Of a DNA stretch of 64,000 nt, positions 16,407 to 23,910 are shown one piece after another (positions within the stretch are counted from its first letter, which is position 1; each line of letters begins with the position of its first letter). The stretch lies in NCBI RefSeq assembly GCF_022095675.1, contig NZ_JAHYSG010000021.1:62001-126000 (forward strand), in the 5' to 3' direction. Below the pieces are notes generated by a model. That model had not been told where the DNA came from. It ran no database searches and was given only the letters and a program-made list of their open reading frames with translations. Position numbers and translations under genes: made by a program. Source of the DNA: Dactylosporangium sp. AC04546 (lineage in GTDB: Bacteria > Actinomycetota > Actinomycetes > Mycobacteriales > Micromonosporaceae).

Positions 16407-16980
16407 CCCGGGGTACCACCGAGGACACCTCGGCGGCGAAGAGCTCCGCGGGGTCGAAGGCCATGCCCGTGAAGTGGCCGGCGACCTCCAGGCTCAGCAC
16501 GCCGTGCACGCGCGTCCAGAACCGCAGCGCGTGGCCGTCGACGTCGGCCGCGGCGACACCGGCCGCCGTGAAGCCGTCCAGCAGCAGCCGCATGATCCGC
16601 GAGGCGAGCGCCGTCGACTCCGGCGGGGCCGCGTAGCCGGGCACCGGCGTGCCGTAGATGAGCAGGTACCGGTGCGGGGCGGCGAGGGCCCACCCGCGGA
16701 TCGCGGCCGCCGTCGCGGTGAGCCGGCCCGCCGCCGGGTCCCCGGCCGCGTACGCCGCCTCGCACGTCTCGGCCAGGTCCCGGTACGCGTCCAGCACCAG
16801 GTCGGTGATCAGGTCGTCGCGGCTGGCGAAGTAGCGGTACAGCGCGGGACCGCTGATGCCCATCTGCTTGGCGATGGCGTTGAGCGACAGCGCCGTCGCG
16901 CCCGCCGTCGCCACCTGTTCCCAGGCGTGCGCCTTGATCTCGTCGCGGACCTGCTCCCGGTACCGCTCGCGTGGCCCCAT
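16387..16980 (-). CDS. TetR family transcriptional regulator
   Basis: This 197-residue protein has a helix-turn-helix at about residues 30-52 (LNAIAKQMGISGPALYRYFASRDDL) and a C-terminal domain ending in a WTRVHGVLSLEVAGHF segment typical of the WHG-type TetR group. It is divergent from the oxidoreductase at 17065 and tail-to-tail with the one at 15423, so both could be targets. A GTTATAAC palindrome in the divergent gap is the likely operator. Confidence 0.88.
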   Translation of the reverse strand: MGPRERYREQVRDEIKAHAWEQVATAGATALSLNAIAKQMGISGPALYRYFASRDDLITDLVLDAYRDLAETCEAAYAAGDPAAGRLTATAAAIRGWALAAPHRYLLIYGTPVPGYAAPPESTALASRIMRLLLDGFTAAGVAAADVDGHALRFWTRVHGVLSLEVAGHFTGMAFDPAELFAAEVSSVVPRVSPPAR

Positions 16981-16993
16981 GCATGTCCTCCGC

Positions 16994-17056
16994 TTGACAG
17001 CCGCTGTTCGGTGAGCCCATGATACTTGCGTTAGAGGTTATAACAAACGTGAGGAG
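16994..17056 (+). promoter_or_regulatory. divergent promoter with TTGACA box, GTTATAAC palindrome and RBS
   Basis: TTGACA at 16994-16999 is followed after 18 bases by a weak CATGAT (-10-like). The perfect palindrome GTTATAAC (17037-17044) lies just downstream, where a TetR repressor would block transcription. GAGGAG (17051-17056) is the ribosome-binding site of the 17065 gene. The promoter boxes are a visual match only. Confidence 0.45.
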
Positions 17057-17064
17057 CATTAATC

Positions 17065-18081
17065 ATGCGGACCGAGATCGTCCTGCCCGGCGTGGTGGAG
17101 CCCGAGGGCCTGCAGGTGCGGCGCACCCCGATGCCCGACCCCGGCGCGGGGCAGGTGCTCATCCGGACCGAGGCGACCGGCGTGTCGTTCGCCGAGCAGC
17201 AGATGCGCCGCGGCCGGTACTACGACCAGCCCCCGTTCCCGTTCGTCCCCGGCTACGACCTGGTCGGCGTCGTGGACGCGGCCGGCCCGGGTGCCGACCC
17301 GGCGCTGATCGGGCAGCGGGTCGCGGTGCTGACCAAGGTCGGCGGCTGGGCCAGCCACGTCGTCGCCGACGCCGCCGACGTGGTCCCGGTCCCGGCCGGC
17401 CTCGACCCCGCCGCCGCCGAGACCGTCGTGGTCAACGGCATCACCGCATGGCAGATGCTGCACCGCAAGGCGCGCGTGCGGGCCGGCCAGACCGTGCTGG
17501 TCCACGGGGCGAACGGCGGGGTGGGCACGGTGCTGGTGCAGCTCGCCCTGCTGGCCGGCGCCCGGGTGATCGGCACCGCGGCGCCCCGCCACCACGACCA
17601 CCTCCGCGCGCTGGGCGTCACCCCGGTCGACTACCACGCGGACGTCCCGGCCGCGGTGCGCGCCCTCGCGCCGGGCGGCGTCGACGCCGTCTTCGACCAC
17701 CTCGGCGTGCCCAGCGTCGACGCCTCGTGGCGCCTGCTCGCAAGCGGCGGCACCCTGGTCGCCTACGGCAGCGCCACGACCCGCGACGACAGCGGCAACA
17801 AGCAGCTGCCGGTGCTGCGCATCCTGTCCCGGGTGTGGCGCTGGAACGCGCTGCCGAACGGCCGGCGCGCGTACTTCTACAACATCTGGGCCGGCCGCGC
17901 CCTGGCCCGCGACCGCTTCCGGGCGCGCCTGCGGACCGATCTCACGTCGGTCCTGCGCGCGATGGCCGAGGGCCGTCTCGTGGCCCAGGTGGCGGCCCGC
18001 ATCCCGCTGACGGAGGCGGCCTCGGCGGTGCGACTGGCCGAGTCGAGGACCGTGGCCGGCAAGGTCGTCCTGGTGCCGTAG
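17065..18081 (+). CDS. zinc-binding-type medium-chain oxidoreductase
   Basis: This 338-residue protein has a GroES-like fold (GQVLIRTEATGVSFAEQQMRRGRYY) and the NAD(P) loop VLVHGANGGVGTVLVQLALLAGA near residue 150, followed by FDHLGV as in quinone-oxidoreductase-like enzymes. The structural-zinc cysteines of classical alcohol dehydrogenases are absent. Its divergent TetR neighbour likely represses it. Such pairs often detoxify reactive carbonyls or quinones. Substrate unknown. Confidence 0.85.
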   Translation: MRTEIVLPGVVEPEGLQVRRTPMPDPGAGQVLIRTEATGVSFAEQQMRRGRYYDQPPFPFVPGYDLVGVVDAAGPGADPALIGQRVAVLTKVGGWASHVVADAADVVPVPAGLDPAAAETVVVNGITAWQMLHRKARVRAGQTVLVHGANGGVGTVLVQLALLAGARVIGTAAPRHHDHLRALGVTPVDYHADVPAAVRALAPGGVDAVFDHLGVPSVDASWRLLASGGTLVAYGSATTRDDSGNKQLPVLRILSRVWRWNALPNGRRAYFYNIWAGRALARDRFRARLRTDLTSVLRAMAEGRLVAQVAARIPLTEAASAVRLAESRTVAGKVVLVP

Positions 18082-18090
18082 GCTGCCGGA

Positions 18091-18345
18091 GTGTCTCTGA
18101 GCGACGATTTCGAGCAGGCCCAGACCGACGCCAAGGCCCTGCCGTCCCGCCCGTCCAACGACGTGCTGCTGCGCCTCTACGCGCTCTACAAGCAGGGCAC
18201 CCAGGGCGATGCCACGGGCAGCCGCCCGGGGATCTTCGACCAGGTCGGCCGGGCGAAGTACGACGCCTGGAAGGCCGTGGCCGGCACCGGCCAGGAGCAG
18301 GCCCAGCGCGACTACGTCGCCCTGGTGAACAGCCTGCGGCCCTGA
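18091..18345 (+). CDS. acyl-CoA-binding protein
   Basis: This 84-residue four-helix protein matches the ACBP family end to end. It has YALYKQGTQGD and PGIFDQVGRAKYDAWKAVAG, which contain the conserved Tyr and Lys that contact acyl-CoA. It buffers long-chain acyl-CoA in the cytoplasm. It has a GTG start nine bases after the oxidoreductase stop, so it is probably co-transcribed. Actinobacterial ACBPs are small and stand-alone like this one. Confidence 0.92.
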   Translation: MSLSDDFEQAQTDAKALPSRPSNDVLLRLYALYKQGTQGDATGSRPGIFDQVGRAKYDAWKAVAGTGQEQAQRDYVALVNSLRP

Positions 18346-18357
18346 GACCGCAGGCTG
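18330..18357. terminator. bidirectional terminator hairpin over the ACBP stop
   Basis: CAGCCTGCGG pairs perfectly with CCGCAGGCTG around an 8-nt loop. The ACBP stop codon lies in the loop and the convergent ThuA-domain gene ends 16 bases further on. Confidence 0.75.
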
Positions 18358-18372
18358 CCACCCGTCACGAGG

Positions 18373-21300
18373 TCAGCTGTAGACCTCGAACTCGAACAGG
18401 GAGTAGCCCCAGGCCGTGGCCCGGGTGGTCCCGTTGATCCGGACGTAGCGGCCGGTGGCCGCCAGGCCCGTGTGCTCGTCCACGCCGCCGTCGGCGCCGG
18501 TCACCGTCTTTACGGTGGTCCAGTTGGTGCCGTCGGCCGAGACCTGGATCTGGTACGCCGAGCCGTAGGCGGCCTCCCAGGTGAGCTTCACCCGGTTGAT
18601 CGAGTACGACTGGCCCAGGTCCACCCGGATCCACTGCGGGTCGGCGAACGCGCTGGCCCACCGGGTGGTGAGCGAGCCGTCGAACGCCGCCGTGGCCGGG
18701 TAGGCGCCCGCCTCGGTCGAGGAGGCCGTCGCCGGCTTGTTCAGGGCCAGGTTCGTCGACGTGGGCGGCGGGGTGGTCCCGCCGTACACCTCGAACTCCC
18801 ACAGTGAGTAGCCCCACGCGGTCGCCCGGGTGGTGCCGTTGATCCGCACGTAGCGGCCGGTGGCGCCCAGGCCCGTGTGCTCGTCCACGCCGCCGTCGGC
18901 GCCGGTCACCGTCTTGACCGTGGTCCAGGTGGTGCCGTTCGCGGACGTCTGGATCTGGTACGCCGAGCCGTACGCGCCCTCCCAGGTGAGCTTCACCCGG
19001 TCGATCGCGTAGGACTGACCCAGGTCGACCTGGATCCACTGCGGGTCGGCGAACGCGCTGGCCCACCGGGTGGTGAGCGAGCCGTCCACCGCCGCCGACG
19101 CCGGGTAGGCGCCCGCCTCGGTCGACGACGCCGTCGCCGGCTTGTTCAGCGCCAGGTTCGTCGACGTGGGCGGCGGGGTGGTGCCCGACGTGAACGTGAA
19201 GTCGTCGATGTCGAACAGCGATCCGCCGGTACCGCCGGTGAACACCAGGTACAACTGGTGCGTGCCGGCCGGCGGGTTCACCGTGCCGTTGACATCGACC
19301 CACGTCTCCCAGCCGCCGGTCGGGGCGACCTGCACCGTCGACACGGCCGGGCCGGTCGGCGAGTCGACCCGCACGGTCAGCGTGCCGCCGAGGCCGGCCG
19401 AGGCGACCCGCGCCTTGAAACCGGTGACGCCGGCCAGGTTGTACGGCGTGAAGGAGATCCAGTCGCCGTTCTCGACGTACCCGACGGCGTTGCCGCCGTG
19501 CGCGCTGGCCTTGGCGGCGAGCTGGACGCCGTTCATGGTGCCGTAGTGCTCGGCCTGCCGGGTCCGCGGCTGCAGCACGTGCTGGTCCTGGACCGCGGTC
19601 CCGCTGACCGGGGTGTACACCGCGGCGAGAACCCCGAAGATGTTCGCGTTGGCGTCGTGCTCACCGTCCACGGTGGTCTGGATCGACCCGGCGCAGCCGT
19701 TCTTGCTGGTGATCGGGTGACCGTGACTGTCGTGGCCCAGGACGTAGTTGACCACGACCCGGTTGCAGTCGATGGTGCCGGCGTTCGGGTCGGTGACCTG
19801 CACCTGGAACGGCACCAGGTCGCCGAACTGAAACACCGATCCGTCGGCCGGGGTGACCAGCGTGATCGACGGCCGGCCGACCCCGATGACCGTACTGGCC
19901 GTCGAGATCCTCCCGCCGTTGTCCCGAACCGTCAGCGTCGCGGTGTACTCGCCGTTTGCCGGGTAGGTGAACGTCGGGTTGGCCGCCGTGGAGTCGGTGG
20001 TGCCGTCGGTGGTGAAGTCCCAGGCGTACGTGATCGGGTCGCCGTCCGGGTCGTTGCTGCCGGCCGAGCTGAACTGCACGGTCAGCGGCGCCGCGCCGGT
20101 CGACGGGGTGGCGCCGATCTGGGCGATCGGTGCCCGGTTGCTGCCGCTGTTGTACTCGATGCGGTACAGGGCCGAGTTGGCGTCGCCGCCGAACCACGTG
20201 GTGCCGTAGTCGAGCACGTACAGGGCGCCGTCCGGCCCGAACTCCATGTCCATGATCGCGGTTCCGGACCACGGGATCGGCTCGATCGCGCCGGCCGTGC
20301 CGTTACTGTTCAGGGTGACCGTCTTGATCCAACGGCTGGTGAACTCGCCGAGGAAGACCTTCCCGTTGTAGGAGGCCGGGAACTTCACATCGGAGACCAG
20401 CGCCGCGTTGAAGTTGTAGACCGGGCCACCCATCGGCCCACCGCCGCCGAGTTCCGGCCGCGAGGGGCCGGCGCCGCCGTACGGCAGCCACGCGGTCTGC
20501 GAGGCCGGCAGCGCGGTGATGCCGGTGTTGTTGGGTGAGTTGTTCGTCGGGCCGCCGGCGCAGTTGTACAGGCCGTTCGACGGTCCGTTGGGGAAGGTGT
20601 AGTCGTTGTAGGGCGTGTTGTAGTTCGAGCAGTACGGCCAGCCGTAGAAGCCAGGCTGGGCGATCCGCTCGAAGGAGACCGTGCCGGCCGGCCCGCGGTT
20701 CGGGTCGGCGGTGCCGGCGTCGGGGCCGTAGTCGCCGAGGTACACGACGCCGGTGGCCTTGTCGACGCTCATCCGGAACGGGTTGCGGAAGCCCATCGCG
20801 TAGATCTCGGGACGGGTCTTCGCGGTGCCCGGCGCGAACATGTTGCCGGCCGGGACCGTGTAGCCGCCGGTCGCGCCCGGCTTGATCCGCAGCACCTTGC
20901 CGCGCAGGTCGTTGCTGTTGCCCGAGGTGCGCTGCGCGTCGTAGGCCGGGTTGCGGTCGGCCCGCTCGTCGAGCGGCGCGTAGCCGGCCGACTCGAACGG
21001 GTTGGTGTCGTCGCCCGTCGACAGGTACAGGTTGCCCTGCGCGTCGAAGTCGATGTCACCGCCGACGTGGCAGCACGTGCCCCGGCTGGTCGGCACGTCG
21101 AGGATGGTGACCCCCGAGTTCGGGTCGATCGTGAAGTCGTCCCGCACGGTGAACCGGGCCAGCCGGTTCGAGCCGTTGAACGGCGCGAACTGGGCCGCCG
21201 TGCCGGTGGCCGGTGCGTCGCCGCCCGGGGTGGACAGCGGCGGGGCGTAGTAGACGTACACCCACTTGTTGGACGCGAAGTTCGGGTCGGCCTTGATGCT

Positions 21301-22260
21301 CTGCAGACCCTCCTCGTCGTGGCTGTACACCGCCAGCGTCAGCGCGACCTTGGTGTTGCCGTTGACGTCGGTGTACCGGATGACGCCGTCGCGCGCCGTG
21401 TGCAGCACGCCCCGGTTCGGCAGCACCGTCAGGCCCATCGGCTCGCCCACCTCGGCGACGCCCTTGGCCAGGGTCACCTGCGAGAACGTGCCCCCGGCCG
21501 GCGGGTTGGTGCCGACCGTGCAGGCGCCGGTGCCCTGCGCGGCGTAGCGGATGCCGCCGAGCAGGTGGGTGCGGAAGTTGGCCTCGCTGAAGCTCTCGAT
21601 GGTGTGGCCGAGGCCGGTGTACCACGAGCGGCCGCCGTCGTAGGCCCGGCACCACGAGATCGGGTGGTCGGTGCCCATCGTGCCACCCGTGTAGCTCGTC
21701 TCGTCGAGGTTGGCGAGCACGTGCACGTTCGGGCGCGGGTTGGTGCGGTAGTTGTACAGCTCGTCGGTGCGGTTCCAGGTCGCCGGCAGGCCGGCCGTGG
21801 ACGGGTGGACGGTGTCCTCGACCCGGACCCGGACCGGCTGGATCGCCGGGTGGCTGGAGAAGTACGCGCCGACCAGGTTGCCGTACCAGGCCCAGTCGTA
21901 CTCGGTGTCGGCCGCGGCGTGCAGGCCGACGTAGCCGCCGCCGCCCCGGACGTAGTTCTCGAACGCGGTCTGCTGGGCGGCGTCGAGGACGTCGCCGGTG
22001 GTGGACAGCCAGATGACCGCCCTGAACCGGGCCAGGTTCGTGGCGGTGAACTGGCCGGCGTCCTCGGTGGCCTCGACGGTGAAGTTGTTCTGCGTGCCGA
22101 GCTGCTGGATCGCGGCGATGCCCGCCGGGATCGAGTCGTGCCGGAACCCCGCGGTCTTGCTGAAGACAAGCACCGAGAAGTCGGCCGCGTAGGCCGGGGC
22201 GGCGTTGATCCCCGCGGCGGCGAGCACGACGGCGACGCAGAGCAGGACTCTGCGAAACAT
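18373..22260 (-). CDS. secreted ThuA / glucose-sorbosone-dehydrogenase-like / PKD / CBM6 / F5-8C protein
   Basis: This 1295-residue modular exported protein starts with a signal peptide (1-26, ending AYAA). Then come a ThuA-like domain (about 30-245; GLHAAADTEYDW), a six-bladed sugar-dehydrogenase propeller (about 260-690; GCDxD-like GGDIDFDAQGNLYLSTGDDTN, FRNPFRMSVD, DYGPDAG), a PKD domain (about 710-800), a CBM6-like module (about 900-1015; RQAEHYGTMNGVQ) and two near-identical F5/8-type-C lectin domains. Probable role: binding and oxidising sugars of plant or fungal polymers outside the cell. The start is supported by AGGAG five bases upstream. A 16-bp LacI-type palindrome upstream suggests sugar control. 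Confidence 0.88.
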   Translation of the reverse strand: MFRRVLLCVAVVLAAAGINAAPAYAADFSVLVFSKTAGFRHDSIPAGIAAIQQLGTQNNFTVEATEDAGQFTATNLARFRAVIWLSTTGDVLDAAQQTAFENYVRGGGGYVGLHAAADTEYDWAWYGNLVGAYFSSHPAIQPVRVRVEDTVHPSTAGLPATWNRTDELYNYRTNPRPNVHVLANLDETSYTGGTMGTDHPISWCRAYDGGRSWYTGLGHTIESFSEANFRTHLLGGIRYAAQGTGACTVGTNPPAGGTFSQVTLAKGVAEVGEPMGLTVLPNRGVLHTARDGVIRYTDVNGNTKVALTLAVYSHDEEGLQSIKADPNFASNKWVYVYYAPPLSTPGGDAPATGTAAQFAPFNGSNRLARFTVRDDFTIDPNSGVTILDVPTSRGTCCHVGGDIDFDAQGNLYLSTGDDTNPFESAGYAPLDERADRNPAYDAQRTSGNSNDLRGKVLRIKPGATGGYTVPAGNMFAPGTAKTRPEIYAMGFRNPFRMSVDKATGVVYLGDYGPDAGTADPNRGPAGTVSFERIAQPGFYGWPYCSNYNTPYNDYTFPNGPSNGLYNCAGGPTNNSPNNTGITALPASQTAWLPYGGAGPSRPELGGGGPMGGPVYNFNAALVSDVKFPASYNGKVFLGEFTSRWIKTVTLNSNGTAGAIEPIPWSGTAIMDMEFGPDGALYVLDYGTTWFGGDANSALYRIEYNSGSNRAPIAQIGATPSTGAAPLTVQFSSAGSNDPDGDPITYAWDFTTDGTTDSTAANPTFTYPANGEYTATLTVRDNGGRISTASTVIGVGRPSITLVTPADGSVFQFGDLVPFQVQVTDPNAGTIDCNRVVVNYVLGHDSHGHPITSKNGCAGSIQTTVDGEHDANANIFGVLAAVYTPVSGTAVQDQHVLQPRTRQAEHYGTMNGVQLAAKASAHGGNAVGYVENGDWISFTPYNLAGVTGFKARVASAGLGGTLTVRVDSPTGPAVSTVQVAPTGGWETWVDVNGTVNPPAGTHQLYLVFTGGTGGSLFDIDDFTFTSGTTPPPTSTNLALNKPATASSTEAGAYPASAAVDGSLTTRWASAFADPQWIQVDLGQSYAIDRVKLTWEGAYGSAYQIQTSANGTTWTTVKTVTGADGGVDEHTGLGATGRYVRINGTTRATAWGYSLWEFEVYGGTTPPPTSTNLALNKPATASSTEAGAYPATAAFDGSLTTRWASAFADPQWIRVDLGQSYSINRVKLTWEAAYGSAYQIQVSADGTNWTTVKTVTGADGGVDEHTGLAATGRYVRINGTTRATAWGYSLFEFEVYS
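18379..19188 (-). repeat. tandem duplication of the F5/8C domain (405-bp unit x2)
   Basis: The two C-terminal discoidin domains are encoded by adjacent 405-bp units that remain very similar at DNA level, including silent sites. This indicates a recent in-frame duplication that raises sugar-binding valency. Confidence 0.85.
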
Positions 22261-22489
22261 GACGCTCCTGTCAGGATGTCGATGTGCGACGTGCGCCGAT
22301 TCACGTCTGCGGGACCGGTCGCGGGGCGCGCGGCACCGTCACCCTTGCGGTCCCGGGCGTCCTCGCCGAAGGCAGCCCGGGTGCGGGTGTCGACCGGATG
22401 GTGGTGTGGGGTGTGGCTGCTGATCGCCGTGTGCGGCGGCGATCGCCGGGGTTGTCCTCCCTTCCACCGCGGCAATCGAGCCGATCTTG

Positions 22490-22505
22490 GAGAGAGCGCT
22501 CTCTC
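22490..22505. promoter_or_regulatory. 16-bp perfect palindrome, LacI-family operator candidate
   Basis: GAGAGAGCGCTCTCTC has the CG-centred symmetry of LacI/GalR operators (compare the TGGGAGCGCTCCCA-type sites of actinobacterial cellobiose repressors). It lies 230 bases upstream of the ThuA-domain gene start in a 319-base gap (22261-22579) in which I see no gene. Confidence 0.6.
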
Positions 22506-22579
22506 GGCGCGGTGCGGACAGTTAAGCAGACTCGCCGACACCCCACAACGGTTTCATCTTCATAAATTCGCTGCGGCTG

Positions 22580-23002
22580 CTACCTGATGGTCCAGGCCTG
22601 GTTCGACTGCGGGCCCGGCCCGCACGTCCACAGCTGCACGCGGGTGCCGTTGCCGGTGCCCCAGCCGCTCGCGTCGAGGCGCCGGCCCGACTGCGGGTTG
22701 ACCAGGTTGCCGTTGGCCTGCACGGTCCACCGCTGGGCGCCGTTGCCGAGGCAGTCCCACAGCTGCACGGTGGCGCCGTCGGGGTTGACCCAGGTGCCGG
22801 ACTTGACCTCGTAGTAGACGGAGCCGCCGCTCGGCGGCTCGGCGAAGCTCGTGTAGTCGTCCCAGGCGGCCTTGGTCGACTGCCCGACGAACAGCAGCCG
22901 CCCGTTCGCGGGCGCGAACGTCGAGGCGCCGGCCGAGGGCGCCTGGACCGCGACGGCCAGGGGCACGAGCAACGCGAGACAGGCAAGAAGTCGTCGCATC
23001 AT
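22580..23002 (-). CDS. short secreted protein: GH26-like N-terminus fused to a ricin-type lectin end
   Basis: This 140-residue protein has a signal peptide (1-26). It then has a 35-residue stretch (NGRLLFVGQS...PSGGSVYYEV) that matches the N-terminal strand region of the GH26-like enzyme at 61303-63024 (NGKVLFLAGQ...PGGVTLYTN), and ends with a partial ricin-B lectin domain (VQLWDCLGNGAQRWTV; GRRLDASGWGTGNGTRVQLWTC). All catalytic parts of a GH26 are absent. It looks like an internally deleted hydrolase that kept its promoter, or a small secreted lectin. Its upstream DNA closely matches the GH26 promoter. Confidence 0.75.
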   Translation of the reverse strand: MMRRLLACLALLVPLAVAVQAPSAGASTFAPANGRLLFVGQSTKAAWDDYTSFAEPPSGGSVYYEVKSGTWVNPDGATVQLWDCLGNGAQRWTVQANGNLVNPQSGRRLDASGWGTGNGTRVQLWTCGPGPQSNQAWTIR

Positions 23003-23040
23003 GGCCGGTACGGTACGAACGCCATCGATGCCCGCCGAAG

Positions 23041-23053
23041 CGTTTTCGAAACG
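23041..23053. promoter_or_regulatory. LacI-type operator CGTTTTCGAAACG
   Basis: The 13-bp odd palindrome is 39 bases upstream of the truncated lectin gene. It is identical to the one upstream of the GH26 gene (63092-63104) and shares the core GTTTTCGAAAC with the site before the LacI gene (54467-54477). Confidence 0.7.
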
Positions 23054-23054
23054 G

Positions 23055-23384
23055 TCAGCTCGCGAACCGCGCGGCGATCTCCCGCAGCCGGGCCGCGGCC
23101 TCGGCCCCCTGCCCGGGCGTGACGGCCGGCCCGGCCATGCGCGACATCGCCTCGACCTGGTCGGCGAGGAGCAGGTGCTGGCGGTGCGCGTGCTCCCGGC
23201 AGGCGAGGCAGGTGACGCTCTCCGGCCGCCCGGAGGTCATCGCGGTGGGCACCCGCCGCCCGCACCCGGTCGCGACCTCGGCCGGCAGCTGTCCGACCAG
23301 CCCGAAGGTGGCCGCGACGAGGTTGCGCACGGTCGCCCCGGCGCGCGGGATGCCCGCCTCGACGTGAATGTGTGGATCGTCCAT
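23055..23384 (-). CDS. hypothetical protein with His/Cys-rich motif
   Basis: This 109-residue protein is not recognised. A segment TSGRPESVTCLACREHAHRQHLLLADQ contains a CxxC followed by His residues and could bind zinc. It begins immediately after the stop of the gene at 23385 (TAG then ATG with no gap), so the two are translated together. No export signal. Confidence 0.65.
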   Translation of the reverse strand: MDDPHIHVEAGIPRAGATVRNLVAATFGLVGQLPAEVATGCGRRVPTAMTSGRPESVTCLACREHAHRQHLLLADQVEAMSRMAGPAVTPGQGAEAAARLREIAARFAS

Positions 23385-23816
23385 CTACGCCGCCGGCATG
23401 GCCGCCTCCTCGGCCTGCTCGATCAGCTGTAAGGAGTCCTCGCGGCCGAGCTGGTGGTCGCAGAGATACCCCAGCATCGACCAGGTCGTGTCGGTCACCA
23501 CCTGGGGCGGGAACTCCTCCAGCAGGCCCGCCTCGCCGAGCTGGGTGCGGATCAGGGCCTCCGCGGCGGCCGGGTCGACGTCCACGTCCTGGGCCGTCGA
23601 CGCCACGAACGCGGCGACGTCGTCCGGCGGGGTGTCCTCGTCGAACAGGCTGCGCACGGCGAGGCGGATCGCGGCGTCCAGCACCGGCGTGTCGTGCGGC
23701 TCCGGGGGCTGCCCGGCAGCCCGCTCGGCCCCCTCCGCGTCACCGTTCAGCAGCGCGACGACCACCGCGCCGACCCGCGACCGCGGCGCCCACCCGTCCC
23801 CGTTCTCAGTCCCCAT
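23385..23816 (-). CDS. hypothetical protein, operon partner of the Cys-rich protein
   Basis: This 143-residue acidic, likely helical cytoplasmic protein (LDAAIRLAVRSLFDEDTPPDDVAAFVAS; CDHQLGREDSLQLIEQAEEAA) is of no family I can name. It abuts the downstream Cys-rich gene without spacing, suggesting a two-protein unit. Between it and the debranching gene (95 bases) I see nothing specific. Confidence 0.65.
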   Translation of the reverse strand: MGTENGDGWAPRSRVGAVVVALLNGDAEGAERAAGQPPEPHDTPVLDAAIRLAVRSLFDEDTPPDDVAAFVASTAQDVDVDPAAAEALIRTQLGEAGLLEEFPPQVVTDTTWSMLGYLCDHQLGREDSLQLIEQAEEAAMPAA

Positions 23817-23910
23817 GGCATCGAGCGTAACCAGGCCCGGCGGCGACGACCCGCCCCCTTACGGTGCGGATGCTCACTGTGACGGATCGGCGCCGCCGTC
23901 GGTGAGGAGG

